Assembly: GCF_000735345.1 (NCBI RefSeq)
Contig: NZ_JMPJ01000017.1
Location: forward strand, 62,001 to 126,000
From: Ewingella americana ATCC 33852
GTDB taxonomy: Bacteria; Pseudomonadota; Gammaproteobacteria; Enterobacterales; Enterobacteriaceae
Reading direction: 5' to 3'
DNA: 64,000 nucleotides
The translations under genes were made by a program, and so were the position numbers. Positions 44,429 to 53,833 of this stretch are shown piece by piece. How positions within the stretch are numbered: position 1 is the first letter of the stretch; every line of letters begins with the position of its first letter. The notes below the pieces were generated by a model, which did no database searches, was not told where the DNA came from, and saw only the letters and a list, made by a program, of their open reading frames with translations.

Positions 44429-45108
44429 GGTGCCTTGTTGCCCTTTTTCAAACGATCGGCCTGTTTTTTACGCCACAACAGCAGCAGTGAGCCGCCGAGG
44501 CCGCCGACCAACAGCACCACCGGCAGCAACATCAGGCAGTTCATCAGCTGATCTTCATACTTCAAGAACAGCGGCGTCTTGCCTAAGAAGTAGCCGAGGG
44601 TGGTCAAAATCAGGATCCACAGCAGGCCGCTCATCCAATTGAAGAATTGGAAACGCGCGTTGCTCAGCCCTGACAGGCCCGCGATGGTTGGCAATAAGGT
44701 TCTGACGAAGGCCAGAAAGCGGCCCACCAGCAGTGCGGAAAGCCCGTGGCGGTGGAACAGGTTGTGCGCCCGCTCGTGGTACTGCACCGGAAGATGCGCC
44801 AGCCAGCCTTGTACTATTCGCGTGTTGCCTAGCCACTTGCCCTGAATATAACTCAGCCAGCAGCCGAGGCTGGCGGCGGTGGTCAGCAGCACAATGGTGA
44901 GCGGGAAATTCATGGCGTCTTTGGCAATCAACACGCCGACTAAAATCAACAAGCTGTCGCCAGGCAGGAAGGCGGCGGGCAGCAAACCGTTTTCAAGGAA
45001 GATAATCAAAAATAGAACGGTATAAAGCGTCCAGACCAGCGAAGGATTGGCCAGGGTTTCATAATCTTGTTGCCATAAGGCATCGATAAGCGAACTAATG
45101 ATTTCCAT
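44425..45108 (-). CDS. yqjA: DedA-family transporter YqjA
   Basis: 227-aa inner-membrane protein (E. coli 220) of the DedA family, needed with YghB for proton-motive-force-dependent functions and drug tolerance. Family motifs [10 protein letters not shown] and [19 protein letters not shown] (with the essential Arg) are present, as are several membrane segments. First gene of yqjA-mzrA. Confidence 0.96.
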   Translation of the reverse strand: MEIISSLIDALWQQDYETLANPSLVWTLYTVLFLIIFLENGLLPAAFLPGDSLLILVGVLIAKDAMNFPLTIVLLTTAASLGCWLSYIQGKWLGNTRIVQGWLAHLPVQYHERAHNLFHRHGLSALLVGRFLAFVRTLLPTIAGLSGLSNARFQFFNWMSGLLWILILTTLGYFLGKTPLFLKYEDQLMNCLMLLPVVLLVGGLGGSLLLLWRKKQADRLKKGNKAP

Positions 45109-45254
45109 GTACTTTTGCGAAACTCCATCGTTTTCAGTTAACCCGCCTGAATCGACTGCGGAGCAAGCATGCTCTACGCGAGACTTTCAGACCGAGAAGT
45201 ACGCCTTTCCCTGGCGCTGCGTCCGGGGCCACTCTTGCCCAAAACGCCGTGAGT

Positions 45255-45284
45255 ATTGATACATGCAGTATAGGAATTGATACA
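45255..45284 (-). promoter_or_regulatory. Direct repeats flanking a candidate yqjA promoter
   Basis: TGTATCAAT (minus strand; ATTGATACA on plus) occurs at 45255-45263 and 45276-45284, 21 bp apart, exactly two helical turns. A minus-strand -10-like TATACT at 45267-45272 lies between them. This is the arrangement expected of a two-site operator; the protein is unknown. No clear CpxR box was found. Confidence 0.35.
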
Positions 45285-45464
45285 AAAGGCCGGTTGATCA
45301 CAGGCAATCAAACGCATCTTTAGTGCAAAAAAAACCTTCTAACCTTTATTTTCCCTAATCTTTATGTGGATGTTTTGAGGGTTTCCTCGCCGTGAACGCA
45401 TTTTGTCGCTCGGCGCAGAGGTAATAAAAGTCGTCTAACTGTAACAAAACAACCACCGTTGAGA

Positions 45465-45480
45465 CAGGTAAATATACCTG
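45465..45480. repeat. 16-bp perfect palindrome upstream of yqjA
   Basis: CAGGTA-AATA-TACCTG. Possible operator or small hairpin in the yqjA-exuR spacer; no known consensus recognised. Confidence 0.4.
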
Positions 45481-45618
45481 CTTGAGCGCATTGGTTTAAG
45501 TTCGCAACGCCATACGGGGCGCGCTTTTACACTCGCTGACACAACTCGACAATGGCTGACAGCTAGAGGCTTATTTTTCTGACAAATAGGTAGGATTTTG
45601 CATGGAGAAGTGATGAAA

Positions 45619-45640
45619 GCAGGTCAAGAAATCGACCTGC
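45619..45640 (-). terminator. Candidate terminator of exuR
   Basis: GCAGGTC / GACCTGC stem with an 8-base loop 14 bases after the exuR stop on the minus strand, followed there by TTTC only. Weak T tract. Confidence 0.5.
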
Positions 45641-45653
45641 CAGAAAAGCGGGA

Positions 45654-46457
45654 TTATTTGCTGTCGAGGGGAGTGTGGACATTCAGCGGCGGCGAATCGA
45701 GATGCACCACCGGGTTTTCTGAGTACATATAGCGATCAACGTTGAATTCAAAGTCATCGCTGGTGGCGCGGAACAGCATCTGCTTGGTGTTTTCCAGATG
45801 CTGCCACATCGCCAGCTTGGCCGCGTGCGGATCGCGGCGGATCAGCGCCTTCAAAATTTTGTCGTGATCTTCACACCAGCCTTCGATCGACTTCTCATCA
45901 ATATGCTCGTGCAGCTTGCGCCAGTAAGGGTTCTGCCGACGCTGGCTCCACATCTTCTCGACGATGATCGCCATGGCGCTGTTTTGGGTAGATTGCGCCA
46001 CCTGAATGTGAAATTTCAAATCCCACTCTGAATCGCGGAAACGGTCTTCGAGCCGCGCCTGTTCTTGGATCTCCATCAAGCGGATGATGTCCTGCTTGGT
46101 CACCTGCGTGGCGGCGAACTCGGCAATATTACTCTCAATCAGCTGCCGCGCCTGTAGCAGCTCAAAGGGGCCCGCCGCGCCGAAATCAAGGCCGGTGCCG
46201 CCGCTGCCTGCTACCACCAGATGCTTCTGCTGGTTGGACATCACGTGAATGCCCGAGCCTTTGCGCACCTCCACGTAGCCTTCTACTTCCAGCATGATGA
46301 TGGCTTCGCGCACCACGGTGCGGCTGACATTCATCTCTTCCGAAATCAGACGTTCGGCGGGCAACTTCTCGCCGACCGGATAAACGCCACCCTCAATTCT
46401 CTCTTTGAGCGTCGCGGCCAGTTGTTGATAAAGACGTCTGGTTTCAGTGGGTTCCAT
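45654..46457 (-). CDS. exuR: Hexuronate operon repressor ExuR
   Basis: GntR/FadR-family repressor (267 aa; E. coli 258). N-terminal winged helix-turn-helix ([21 protein letters not shown]) and C-terminal FCD ligand domain with [15 protein letters not shown] and [11 protein letters not shown]. The start [12 protein letters not shown] aligns with E. coli; ATGs six codons earlier are possible. A Gly-rich insertion after HVMSNQQ makes it slightly longer. It controls exuT and uxaCA, the next genes. Confidence 0.95.
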   Translation of the reverse strand: MEPTETRRLYQQLAATLKERIEGGVYPVGEKLPAERLISEEMNVSRTVVREAIIMLEVEGYVEVRKGSGIHVMSNQQKHLVVAGSGGTGLDFGAAGPFELLQARQLIESNIAEFAATQVTKQDIIRLMEIQEQARLEDRFRDSEWDLKFHIQVAQSTQNSAMAIIVEKMWSQRRQNPYWRKLHEHIDEKSIEGWCEDHDKILKALIRRDPHAAKLAMWQHLENTKQMLFRATSDDFEFNVDRYMYSENPVVHLDSPPLNVHTPLDSK

Positions 46458-46510
46458 GATTTTACTCTTCATCACTTTGATAAATTGAATTGCGCGGGAC
46501 TAGCGTTCCA

Positions 46511-46528
46511 AACTTGTTATACCAGTAT
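46511..46528. promoter_or_regulatory. Candidate ExuR operator upstream of exuR
   Basis: AACTTGTTATACCAGTAT resembles the inverted-repeat ExuR/UxuR pattern AAATTGGTATACCAATTT (14 of 18 on the minus strand). A similar sequence lies in the exuT-uxaC region at 48107, supporting both. It is 53 bp before the exuR start. Confidence 0.45.
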
Positions 46529-46570
46529 ACGAGGAAGTGCAGGGCGATGCACCGTGCAACTCAAGTGAAA

Positions 46571-46600
46571 ACCGGTATGCCTTGCACAAGACATACCGGC
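46571..46600 (-). terminator. Terminator of exuT
   Basis: ACCGGTATG-CCTTG and CAAG-ACATACCGG form a long stem (one mismatch) with TTTT following on the minus strand. It lies between exuT and exuR, which read in the same direction. Confidence 0.8.
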
Positions 46601-46611
46601 GGAGACGAGTT

Positions 46612-47904
46612 TTAGACTTTCGCGGGCTGCAACGGCTGGGCAACAGGCTCAACCGCCGAGCGATTTTGCAATACGGTCCAGATAACAATCGCGCCAAGCA
46701 GGTCAAATACCGACAGCGCGGCAAACAGCGGGCTGAAGCCCAAGGTGTCAGCCAGTGCGCCGACCACTAAGGCGAACAGCGTGCTGGCGGTCCACGCGGC
46801 CATGCCGGTTAAACCATTGGCGGTCGCCACTTCGTTACGGCCAAACACGTCAGAGGAGAGGGTGATCAGCGCGCCAGACAGCGACTGGTGGGCAAAGCCG
46901 CCAACGCACAGTAGGGCGATGGCCGCGTAAGGGCTGGCGAACAGGCCAATCATCCCCGGACCAATCATCAGCAGCGCGCCCATGGTCACCACCAGTTTGC
47001 GCGAGACAATTAGGTTCACCTTGAAGTATTTCTGGAATAACGGCGGCAGATAGCCCCCCACGATGCAGCCCAAATCGGCGAACAGCATTGGCATCCAGGC
47101 AAACATCGCAATATGCTTGAGGTCGAAGCCATAGGCTTTAAACATAAACAGTGGGATCCACGCGTTGAAGGTCCCCCACGCCGGTTCTGCCAGAAAACGC
47201 GGCAGCGCGATGCCCCAGAACTGGCGATTACGAAGGATTTGCCACGCCGACATCTTCTTACTGTTTGAGGTTTGATGCTGCGCTTCTTGACCACCCAAAA
47301 TGTATTCGCGCTCAGGCTCGCTCAGCTTCTTCTGGTCTTTCGGGTGCTTATAAAACACCAGCCAGCACACCGCCCACACCAGACTCAGCACGCCGGTAAT
47401 GACAAACGCCATCTGCCAGCTGTGCATCACAATTGCCCACACCACCAGTGGTGGCGCAATCATGCCGCCGATGGACGAGCCGACGTTGAAGTAGCCCACC
47501 GCGATGGAGCGCTCTTTGGCGGGGAACCACTCGCTGCTGGCTTTCAGGCCTGCCGGGATCATCGCCGCTTCAGCCATACCTACCGCGCCACGGGCGATAG
47601 CCAAGCCGCCCCAGCTGCTGGCCAGCGCCGTCGCCATACAAAACAGCGCCCACATGATGGCAAACATGGCGTAGCCCACTTTGGTGCCCATCACGTCCAG
47701 CACGTAGCCCGCCACGGGTTGCATGATGGTGTAACATGCTGAATAAGCAGCAATAATATAAGAATATTGTTGAGTGGTGATATGCAGTTGATCTTGTAAT
47801 GTCGGTGCCGCCACGGCGATGGCATTACGTGTTAAATACCCCAGAACAGTACCGACGGTCACCAGTGCGATCATGTACCAGCGTAACCCTTTAATCTTAC
47901 CCAT
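46612..47904 (-). CDS. exuT: Hexuronate transporter ExuT
   Basis: MFS transporter (430 aa, 12 membrane segments) for galacturonate and glucuronate. Very close to E. coli ExuT, for example KERSIAVGYFNVGSSIGGMI, FLAEPAWGTFNAWIPLFMF and SSDVFGRNEVATANGLTGM. Divergent from uxaCA, sharing a control region with candidate ExuR and CRP sites. Confidence 0.97.
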   Translation of the reverse strand: MGKIKGLRWYMIALVTVGTVLGYLTRNAIAVAAPTLQDQLHITTQQYSYIIAAYSACYTIMQPVAGYVLDVMGTKVGYAMFAIMWALFCMATALASSWGGLAIARGAVGMAEAAMIPAGLKASSEWFPAKERSIAVGYFNVGSSIGGMIAPPLVVWAIVMHSWQMAFVITGVLSLVWAVCWLVFYKHPKDQKKLSEPEREYILGGQEAQHQTSNSKKMSAWQILRNRQFWGIALPRFLAEPAWGTFNAWIPLFMFKAYGFDLKHIAMFAWMPMLFADLGCIVGGYLPPLFQKYFKVNLIVSRKLVVTMGALLMIGPGMIGLFASPYAAIALLCVGGFAHQSLSGALITLSSDVFGRNEVATANGLTGMAAWTASTLFALVVGALADTLGFSPLFAALSVFDLLGAIVIWTVLQNRSAVEPVAQPLQPAKV

Positions 47905-48106
47905 TTCGTTCTCTCCAACCCATGTAGTCGGCGATGGCTCGATACGGCCACTGCGCGAATAGCTCCGCCTGACGGCGGGCCTCGGCTTTATTGCTTTCTT
48001 AGTTTTTTCCTTTGCCCAGCGAACGGTTCGCTAAAAAATGCCCAAACAACGGTGCCGTCGAGGTGGCAGGATCTCGGCGGCACATTTGTTCGGGCAAAAT
48101 TACGAT

Positions 48107-48124
48107 AACTTGTCATACAGATTT
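48107..48124. promoter_or_regulatory. Candidate ExuR operator in the exuT-uxaC region
   Basis: AACTTGTCATACAGATTT matches the ExuR-like pattern at 13 of 18 positions and shares AACTTGT-ATAC with the site upstream of exuR. Confidence 0.4.
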
Positions 48125-48128
48125 AAAA

Positions 48129-48144
48129 TTTGAATGACATCACA
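48129..48144. promoter_or_regulatory. Candidate CRP site in the exuT-uxaC region
   Basis: TTTGA-N6-TCACA matches 9 of 10 half-site bases. CRP activation of the hexuronate genes is known in E. coli. It sits 4 bp from the candidate ExuR site. Confidence 0.5.
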
Positions 48145-48358
48145 AAACCACATTTGAATAGTGTGGATAATGTGCGCTGGCTACATAAATTGATAAAAAC
48201 CTTAAATATCAATCATATTTGAATTTTTTTATTATTTCTCAGCTTATTAGAGAGGCGAGCGCCGCGACAAATAGCGCTGGACGATAAGTTAAATTGGTGT
48301 GATAACTTTGCATCAAAGAGAGATAACTCAAATTCACATCAAGGCGAGGAACCCCAAG

Positions 48359-49771
48359 ATGGCGCAGTTTTTAACTGAAGATTTCCTGCTCGATACCGAA
48401 GTCGCACGTCGCCTGTACCACGACTATGCGAAAGATCAGCCGATTTTTGACTATCACTGTCACCTGCCGCCGGAACAGATTGCGCAGGACTATCAGTTTA
48501 AAAACCTCTACGACATCTGGCTGAAGGGGGATCACTACAAGTGGCGCGCCATGCGCACCAACGGCATGGCCGAGCGCCTGTGTACCGGCGACGCCAGCGA
48601 CCGCGAGAAGTTTGATGCTTGGGCCGCCACCGTGCCTCACACCCTCGGCAACCCGCTCTATATCTGGACTCACCTCGAGCTGCGCCGCCCGTTCGGCATT
48701 ATTGGCAAACTGCTGTCGCCGAAAACTGCCGATGAAATTTGGGAGCGCGGCAATGAGCTGCTGGCACAGAAGAGCTTCAGCGCGCGCGGCATCATGAAGC
48801 AGATGAATGTGAAGATGGTCGGCACCACCGATGACCCGATTGACTCACTGGAGCACCATAAAACCGTCGCCGAAGATGGCAATTTCGACATCAAAGTGCT
48901 GCCAAGCTGGCGTCCGGACAAGGCGTTCAACATTGATGCCGCTGGCTTCAACGATTACATCAAGCGCCTTGAGCAGACTTCAGATACCGCCATTTCGCGT
49001 TTTAGCGATGTCTGCGACGCGCTGAAAAAACGCATGGATCACTTCGCGGCGCACGGCTGCAAAGTGTCAGACCACGCGCTGGACGTGGTGGTCTATGCCG
49101 AAGCTGACCCGGCCACGCTGGACGGCATTTTGTCTCGTCGTCTGAGCGGCAGCCTGCCGAGCAAAGAAGAGAGCGCGCAGTTCAAAACCGGCGTGTTGTT
49201 GTTCCTCGCTTCTGAATACCAGCGCCGCAACTGGGTGCAGCAGTACCACATCGGCGCGTTGCGCAATAACAACACCCGCATGTTTGAGCTACTGGGTGCC
49301 GATGTCGGCTTTGACTCTATTAATGACCAGCCACTGGCCGAGCCGCTGTCGAAATTGCTGGGCGCGCAGGGGATGAACGGCGGCTTGCCGAAAACCATTC
49401 TTTACTGCCTGAACCCGCGTGATAACGAAGTGCTGGCAACCATGGCGGTGAATTTCCAAGGCGACGGCATTCCGGGCAAAGTGCAATTTGGCTCCGCGTG
49501 GTGGTTTAACGACCAAAAAGACGGCATGCAGCGCCAGATGATCCAGCTCGCCAACATGGGGCTGCTCAGCCGCTTCGTCGGCATGCTGACTGACAGCCGC
49601 AGCTTCCTGTCCTATACGCGCCATGAATACTTCCGCCGCATCCTGTGCCAGATGATAGGTCGCTGGGTGGAAGAGGGCGAAGCGCCGAACGACATCGCGC
49701 TGCTCGGTAACATGGTGAAAAACATCTGTTTCGACAACGCCAAAAGCTACTTCGCGATTGAGCTTAACTGA
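48359..49771 (+). CDS. uxaC: Glucuronate/galacturonate isomerase UxaC
   Basis: First enzyme of hexuronate breakdown, converting galacturonate to tagaturonate and glucuronate to fructuronate. With the start [12 protein letters not shown] (GAGGA 8 bases upstream) it is 470 aa, E. coli length. The metal-binding [14 protein letters not shown] and conserved [12 protein letters not shown] and [20 protein letters not shown] regions are intact. uxaA follows within 15 bp. Confidence 0.97.
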   Translation: MAQFLTEDFLLDTEVARRLYHDYAKDQPIFDYHCHLPPEQIAQDYQFKNLYDIWLKGDHYKWRAMRTNGMAERLCTGDASDREKFDAWAATVPHTLGNPLYIWTHLELRRPFGIIGKLLSPKTADEIWERGNELLAQKSFSARGIMKQMNVKMVGTTDDPIDSLEHHKTVAEDGNFDIKVLPSWRPDKAFNIDAAGFNDYIKRLEQTSDTAISRFSDVCDALKKRMDHFAAHGCKVSDHALDVVVYAEADPATLDGILSRRLSGSLPSKEESAQFKTGVLLFLASEYQRRNWVQQYHIGALRNNNTRMFELLGADVGFDSINDQPLAEPLSKLLGAQGMNGGLPKTILYCLNPRDNEVLATMAVNFQGDGIPGKVQFGSAWWFNDQKDGMQRQMIQLANMGLLSRFVGMLTDSRSFLSYTRHEYFRRILCQMIGRWVEEGEAPNDIALLGNMVKNICFDNAKSYFAIELN

Positions 49772-49785
49772 GAGTGACGCACAGC

Positions 49786-51285
49786 ATGACTGACACGGCG
49801 ACTATGCAAAGCACCATTACTATTCACCCTGCTGATAATGTCGCCGTGGCACTGCGCGATCTCACCTGCGGAGAAATCACCGAAACCGGCACAGCCTTGC
49901 TGCAAGAGGTGGTGCGCGGCCATAAGTTCGCGTTGCGCCCGATTGCCGCCGGAGAGCACATCATCAAATACGGCTTGCCGATTGGTCATGCGCTGGTGGA
50001 CATCGCTGCCGGAGAACACATTCATTCGCAGAATGCCAAAACCAACCTCAGCGATCTCGACGCGTATCAGTACCAGCCGGAATTCGCCGCCGTGCCTGAG
50101 CAAAAGGGCGATCGCGAGGTGCAGATTTACCGCCGCAAAAACGGTCAGGTCGGCATTCGCAACGAGCTGTGGCTGATACCAACCGTCGGCTGCGTGAATG
50201 GCATCGCCAAGCAGATCCAGCAGCGTTTCCTCAAAGAAACCCAGCAGGCTGAAGGCATAGACGGGGTTTACCTGTTCACACATCAACTGGGCTGTTCGCA
50301 GCTCGGCGATGACCATATCAACACCCGCACCATGTTGCAGAACATGGTGCGCCATCCCAACGCGGGCGCGGTGCTGGTGATTGGTTTAGGCTGTGAAAAC
50401 AATCAGGTGGACGTGTTCCGCGACACCTTAGGTGAAGTCGATGAAGCTCGCGTGCGCTTTATGGCGTTGCAGAAATTCGATGATGAAGTTGAGGCGGGCG
50501 TCGCACGTTTGCACGAGCTTTACGCCGCGATGCGCAGTGATCAACGCCAGCCGGGCAAACTGAGCGAGCTGAAATTCGGCTTAGAGTGCGGCGGGTCTGA
50601 CGGGCTGTCGGGCATCACCGCCAACCCGCTGCTCGGGCGTTTTTCGGATTACACCATTGCCAACGGCGGCACCACGGTGCTGACCGAAGTGCCGGAAATG
50701 TTCGGCGCGGAGCGCATTCTGATGAGCCGCTGCCGTGACGAGGCCACCTTCGACAAAACCGTCAGCATGGTGAATGACTTCAAACAATATTTCATTTCCC
50801 ACAACCAGCCGATTTATGAAAACCCGTCGCCGGGCAACAAGGCGGGGGGTATCACTACCCTTGAGGAGAAGTCGCTGGGCTGTACGCAGAAAGCCGGGCA
50901 TAGCCCGATTGTCGACGTGTTGAAGTATGGCGAACGTCTGACCGCGCACGGCTTGAACCTGCTGAGTGCGCCGGGCAACGACGCCGTCGCCACCAGCGCG
51001 CTGGCCGGGGCAGGCTGCCACATGGTGTTGTTTAGCACCGGGCGCGGCACGCCTTATGGCGGCTTTGTGCCGACGATAAAACTGGCCACCAATAGCGAAC
51101 TGGCGGCCAAAAAACCGCACTGGATCGACTTCGACGCCGGGCAGTTGATCCACGGCGTAAGCATGGATCAGCTATTGGACAGCTTTGTGGATCTCATTGT
51201 GAAGATTGCCAGCGGCCAGCAGACCAAGAACGAGCTGAATGATTTTCGCGAGTTGGCGATTTTTAAAAGCGGCGTGACGCTGTAA
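49786..51285 (+). CDS. uxaA: Altronate dehydratase UxaA
   Basis: Converts D-altronate to 2-keto-3-deoxygluconate (499 aa; E. coli 495). N-terminal SAF-like domain with RGHKFAL, then the UxaA family core IRNELWLIPTVGCVNGIA, GCSQLGDDHINTRTML, LECGGSDGLSGITANP and NKAGGITTLEEKSLGC with conserved cysteines. GAGAG precedes the chosen ATG; ATG 49804 is a weaker alternative. uxaB, the reductase between the two steps, is not in the window. Ended by a strong terminator. Confidence 0.96.
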   Translation: MTDTATMQSTITIHPADNVAVALRDLTCGEITETGTALLQEVVRGHKFALRPIAAGEHIIKYGLPIGHALVDIAAGEHIHSQNAKTNLSDLDAYQYQPEFAAVPEQKGDREVQIYRRKNGQVGIRNELWLIPTVGCVNGIAKQIQQRFLKETQQAEGIDGVYLFTHQLGCSQLGDDHINTRTMLQNMVRHPNAGAVLVIGLGCENNQVDVFRDTLGEVDEARVRFMALQKFDDEVEAGVARLHELYAAMRSDQRQPGKLSELKFGLECGGSDGLSGITANPLLGRFSDYTIANGGTTVLTEVPEMFGAERILMSRCRDEATFDKTVSMVNDFKQYFISHNQPIYENPSPGNKAGGITTLEEKSLGCTQKAGHSPIVDVLKYGERLTAHGLNLLSAPGNDAVATSALAGAGCHMVLFSTGRGTPYGGFVPTIKLATNSELAAKKPHWIDFDAGQLIHGVSMDQLLDSFVDLIVKIASGQQTKNELNDFRELAIFKSGVTL

Positions 51286-51306
51286 ACGTCGGCGAGGCAG
51301 TGAGAG

Positions 51307-51336
51307 AAGGATCGGCGAGTGCCGATCCTTTTTTTT
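51307..51336 (+). terminator. Terminator of uxaCA
   Basis: AAGGATCGGC-GAGT-GCCGATCCTT with eight T downstream on the plus strand. The same hairpin lies 1 base past the end of the convergent Anbu gene and may end that transcript too. Confidence 0.92.
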
Positions 51337-51337
51337 A

Positions 51338-52066
51338 TTAATCCAGCTTCAGCGGCGGCAACTGAGCGAAGATGCTCAGTAGACCTTCCCCCCAGCCTTT
51401 ACGGATCATGTCGAAATACGGATGTTCTTCAGTGATGCGATGCTGTTGTGCCGCACTGTAGCTATCGGTTTGATAAATCATCACGTCCAGCGGCAGGCCC
51501 ACGGAAAGATTACTGCGCAGGGTCGAGTCCATCGAAATCAGCGCGCACTGCATTGCCTGCTCCAGCGGCGTGGTGTAGGTCAGCACGCGGTCGATAATCG
51601 GCTTGCCGTACTTGCTTTCTCCCACTTGGAAATAGGGCGTGTCGTGGGTCGCTTCGATGAAATTGCCCTGCGGATAAACGTGGAACAGCCGCAGCCCTTC
51701 GCCCTTAATCTGCCCGCCTAACAGCAAGTTACAGCTGAAATCGGTCATACCGCCCTGATTGGCGCCGCTGTCGCGGGCAATCACTTCTCTCACCGTTTCC
51801 CCCAGCAGGCTGGCGGCGTCGTACATCGACTCCACGTTGAGCATATTCTCGCGGTCGGGGTCCAGACAGCGGCGGTGCAGCAGGCTGATGATGCTCTGTG
51901 TGGTCGCCAAATTTCCGGCACTTTGGATAACCAGCATCCTCTCATCGCTTTGATGAAAAACATGCAGTTTGCGGAAGGTGGAGATGTGGTCCACCCCGGC
52001 ATTGGTGCGCGAATCTGAGACAAAAACCAGACCAGAGGACAAGCGCATGGCCACACAGTAAGTCAT
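51338..52066 (-). CDS. Anbu: proteasome-type N-terminal nucleophile protease
   Basis: 242-aa protein of the proteasome beta-subunit-like Anbu family (bacterial proteasome-like peptidase). It begins MTYCVAMRLSSGLVFVSDSR: after Met removal Thr1 is the nucleophile, Asp17 fits the proteasome active site and a lysine lies at mature position 32 (FRKLHVF). Other landmarks are VIQSAGNLATTQSI and NLLLGGQIKG. Anbu forms self-assembling rings in the few species studied; substrates are unknown. It is the last gene of a four-gene operon, 28 bp after the transglutaminase-like gene, and has no propeptide or companion ATPase nearby. Confidence 0.92.
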   Translation of the reverse strand: MTYCVAMRLSSGLVFVSDSRTNAGVDHISTFRKLHVFHQSDERMLVIQSAGNLATTQSIISLLHRRCLDPDRENMLNVESMYDAASLLGETVREVIARDSGANQGGMTDFSCNLLLGGQIKGEGLRLFHVYPQGNFIEATHDTPYFQVGESKYGKPIIDRVLTYTTPLEQAMQCALISMDSTLRSNLSVGLPLDVMIYQTDSYSAAQQHRITEEHPYFDMIRKGWGEGLLSIFAQLPPLKLD

Positions 52067-52094
52067 CGAAATCTACCTTTTCAGTAAGTCAGGG

Positions 52095-52889
52095 TCATTG
52101 GGGAATATCGAGCATTTGAACCGCCGCGACGGTATGCATATCTTCGCACCCTCCGCCTAACCGGACGCCACGCACCGGGCACGCATCAAGATAATCGATA
52201 CCAATGGCGAGTTTCAAATGCTGATTAGGCTGGCAGGTGTTGTTGGTCACGTCGAAGCTCTGCCAGTGGCCGTCGAGCCATGCCTCGGCCCAAGCGTGCA
52301 TGGCCACGTGGGTGGAATCCTCGGTGTAGAGATAGCCACTGACGTAGCGCGCCGGGATGCCCAAACTGCGGCAGCAGGCGAGGAACACGTGGGTGTGGTC
52401 CTGACACACTCCCTGTTGGGCGGAAAACGCCTGCGAGGCGCTGTCTTTCACCGTGGTGGTGCCGGGGCTGTAAGGCATTTTCATCAACAGTTCGCCCATC
52501 AAGGCGCGCAGGCTCTCATGCTGGGCCTGCGGGCGATAATAGCGGCTGGCAAAGTCGCGGATCGCGCCGTCGGCCTGCGTCAGCGGGCTGGTGCGCAGGA
52601 AGACCAGCGGCGATAAATGCCCGCAGTTGTCATCCTCGACGTTATCTTCGATTTCCACCACGCCGTTGGCTTCAATGGTGATCGCCTGATGCGGCTGGTC
52701 CAGCGTCAGCACGTGCAGCACGTTGCCATAGGCGTCCAGCGTGCGGGTGGCGAACTCCGGCAGGGTTAAATCCCACGACAAAATCTTCTGATGGCTGGAG
52801 TCCTGTGGGGTGAGGCGCAGATACTGGGTGCTGCGTTTCACCTGCTGGGCATAGGTGTAATGCGTCTGATGACTGACATTAAGCTTCAT
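52095..52889 (-). CDS. Transglutaminase-like cysteine protease of the Anbu operon
   Basis: 264-aa protein with an N-terminal bacterial transglutaminase-like beta domain (HYTYAQQVKRSTQYLRLTP, about 1-85) and a transglutaminase-like catalytic domain. Cys162 (QGVCQDHTHVF), His198 (VAMHAWAEAW) and Asp213 (SFDVTNNT) form the triad. In this family the enzyme probably acts as a peptidase or amidase rather than a crosslinker; this is inference from family knowledge. The start MKLNVSHQTH has GGAGG upstream and overlaps the alpha-E stop by 1 base. Confidence 0.9.
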   Translation of the reverse strand: MKLNVSHQTHYTYAQQVKRSTQYLRLTPQDSSHQKILSWDLTLPEFATRTLDAYGNVLHVLTLDQPHQAITIEANGVVEIEDNVEDDNCGHLSPLVFLRTSPLTQADGAIRDFASRYYRPQAQHESLRALMGELLMKMPYSPGTTTVKDSASQAFSAQQGVCQDHTHVFLACCRSLGIPARYVSGYLYTEDSTHVAMHAWAEAWLDGHWQSFDVTNNTCQPNQHLKLAIGIDYLDACPVRGVRLGGGCEDMHTVAAVQMLDIPQ

Positions 52890-53833
52890 TATTGTGCCTC
52901 CAGATAAGTGTGGTGAATGCTTTCGGCAATGGCATTGGTTTGGCTCAGGAATTGCGCCAGCCATTCGCGCAGGCCCACCGCAAGAATGTCGTCGAGGGTG
53001 CTGAAACGCAGTTCGGCGTGCAGAGTGTGAACCAAGCGGCGCGGCAAGTTGCCGGTGCGCCCGCCAATCAGCTCCAGCTGTTCGGCCATGATCTCCACGC
53101 AGGCCAGCAGCGAGCGCGGCAGTTCGCGGCGCAGGATCAGCAGGTCGGCAATGGTCTCGCGGCTGATTTGCTGCTTATAAAGCGTGTGGAAAGCCTCGCG
53201 GGCGCTGACTGCGCGCAGCAAGGTGTCCATTCGGTAATATTCGCGCACCGGGTCTTCATCGGCGTCGAGCAGCTGGTTTTTGGCGTCCAGCAGCCGAGCC
53301 GTGCTGTCGGCGCGTTCCAGCATGGTGCCAAGGCGAATAAAATAGAGCGCGTCGCTGCGCAGCAGGGTGCCGAACATGGCGCCGCGGAACAGGTGCGAAC
53401 GCTCCTTTACCCAGTCGAAAAAGGCGTCTGCGCCGACCGACGCCACGCCTTGGCGGCGGATCTGCTTCATCTCAATCCACGAGGCGTTAATGCTCTCCCA
53501 CACTTCCGACGACAGGCTGCCGCGCACCGCGTGGGCGTTGTTCCACGCCATCTGCATGCAGCTGAAAATGCTGCTGTGGTTAAGGCTGTCCAGCGCGAAG
53601 AAGTTGAGCAGATTGCTCATGCTGACCTGCGGATAGTTGTCGCTGAACAGCTGGCGGGTGCCGGTGAGGGTCAGCGGCACCAGTAAATCGTTCTGCTCAT
53701 CTTCCAGCTGGGATTTGTCGCGAATAGACATCATCGACAGCTTGTTGGTGACGTCGAGCAGGCGGGCAATGTTCTCGGCGCGCTCCAGATAGCGCGCCAT
53801 CCAGTACAGCTCGCTGGCGGTTCTGCTTAGCAT
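52889..53833 (-). CDS. Alpha-E domain protein (DUF403)
   Basis: 314-aa, almost wholly helical protein of the alpha-E family. It opens with the family signature MLSRTASELYWMARYLERAENIARLLDV (residues 1-28) and has a second similar stretch at LRSDALYFIRLGTMLERADSTARLLD. Alpha-E proteins nearly always accompany circularly permuted ATP-grasp enzymes, as here, and are thought to cooperate with them. The gene overlaps the ATP-grasp gene by 7 bp and the transglutaminase gene by 1 bp. Biochemical role unknown. Confidence 0.9.
   Translation of the reverse strand: MLSRTASELYWMARYLERAENIARLLDVTNKLSMMSIRDKSQLEDEQNDLLVPLTLTGTRQLFSDNYPQVSMSNLLNFFALDSLNHSSIFSCMQMAWNNAHAVRGSLSSEVWESINASWIEMKQIRRQGVASVGADAFFDWVKERSHLFRGAMFGTLLRSDALYFIRLGTMLERADSTARLLDAKNQLLDADEDPVREYYRMDTLLRAVSAREAFHTLYKQQISRETIADLLILRRELPRSLLACVEIMAEQLELIGGRTGNLPRRLVHTLHAELRFSTLDDILAVGLREWLAQFLSQTNAIAESIHHTYLEAQ

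Larger units (their letters stand above)
45109..45653. other. 545-bp spacer between yqjA and exuR
   Basis: Both genes read on the minus strand. I see no coding sequence. It holds a pair of 9-bp direct repeats with a -10-like TATACT (minus strand) between them, a 16-bp perfect palindrome at 45465-45480, and a stem-loop at the exuR end. A long A run occurs at 45327-45334. A stretch around 45480-45600 shows nothing recognisable. Confidence 0.6.
47905..48358. promoter_or_regulatory. exuT-uxaC divergent control region
   Basis: 454 bp without a gene; strongly AT-rich from 48100 to 48240. It holds a candidate ExuR operator and a CRP-like site only 4 bp apart (listed separately) and, just before uxaC, a GAGGA ribosome site at 48346-48350. 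The GC-rich half next to exuT shows nothing specific. Confidence 0.6.
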
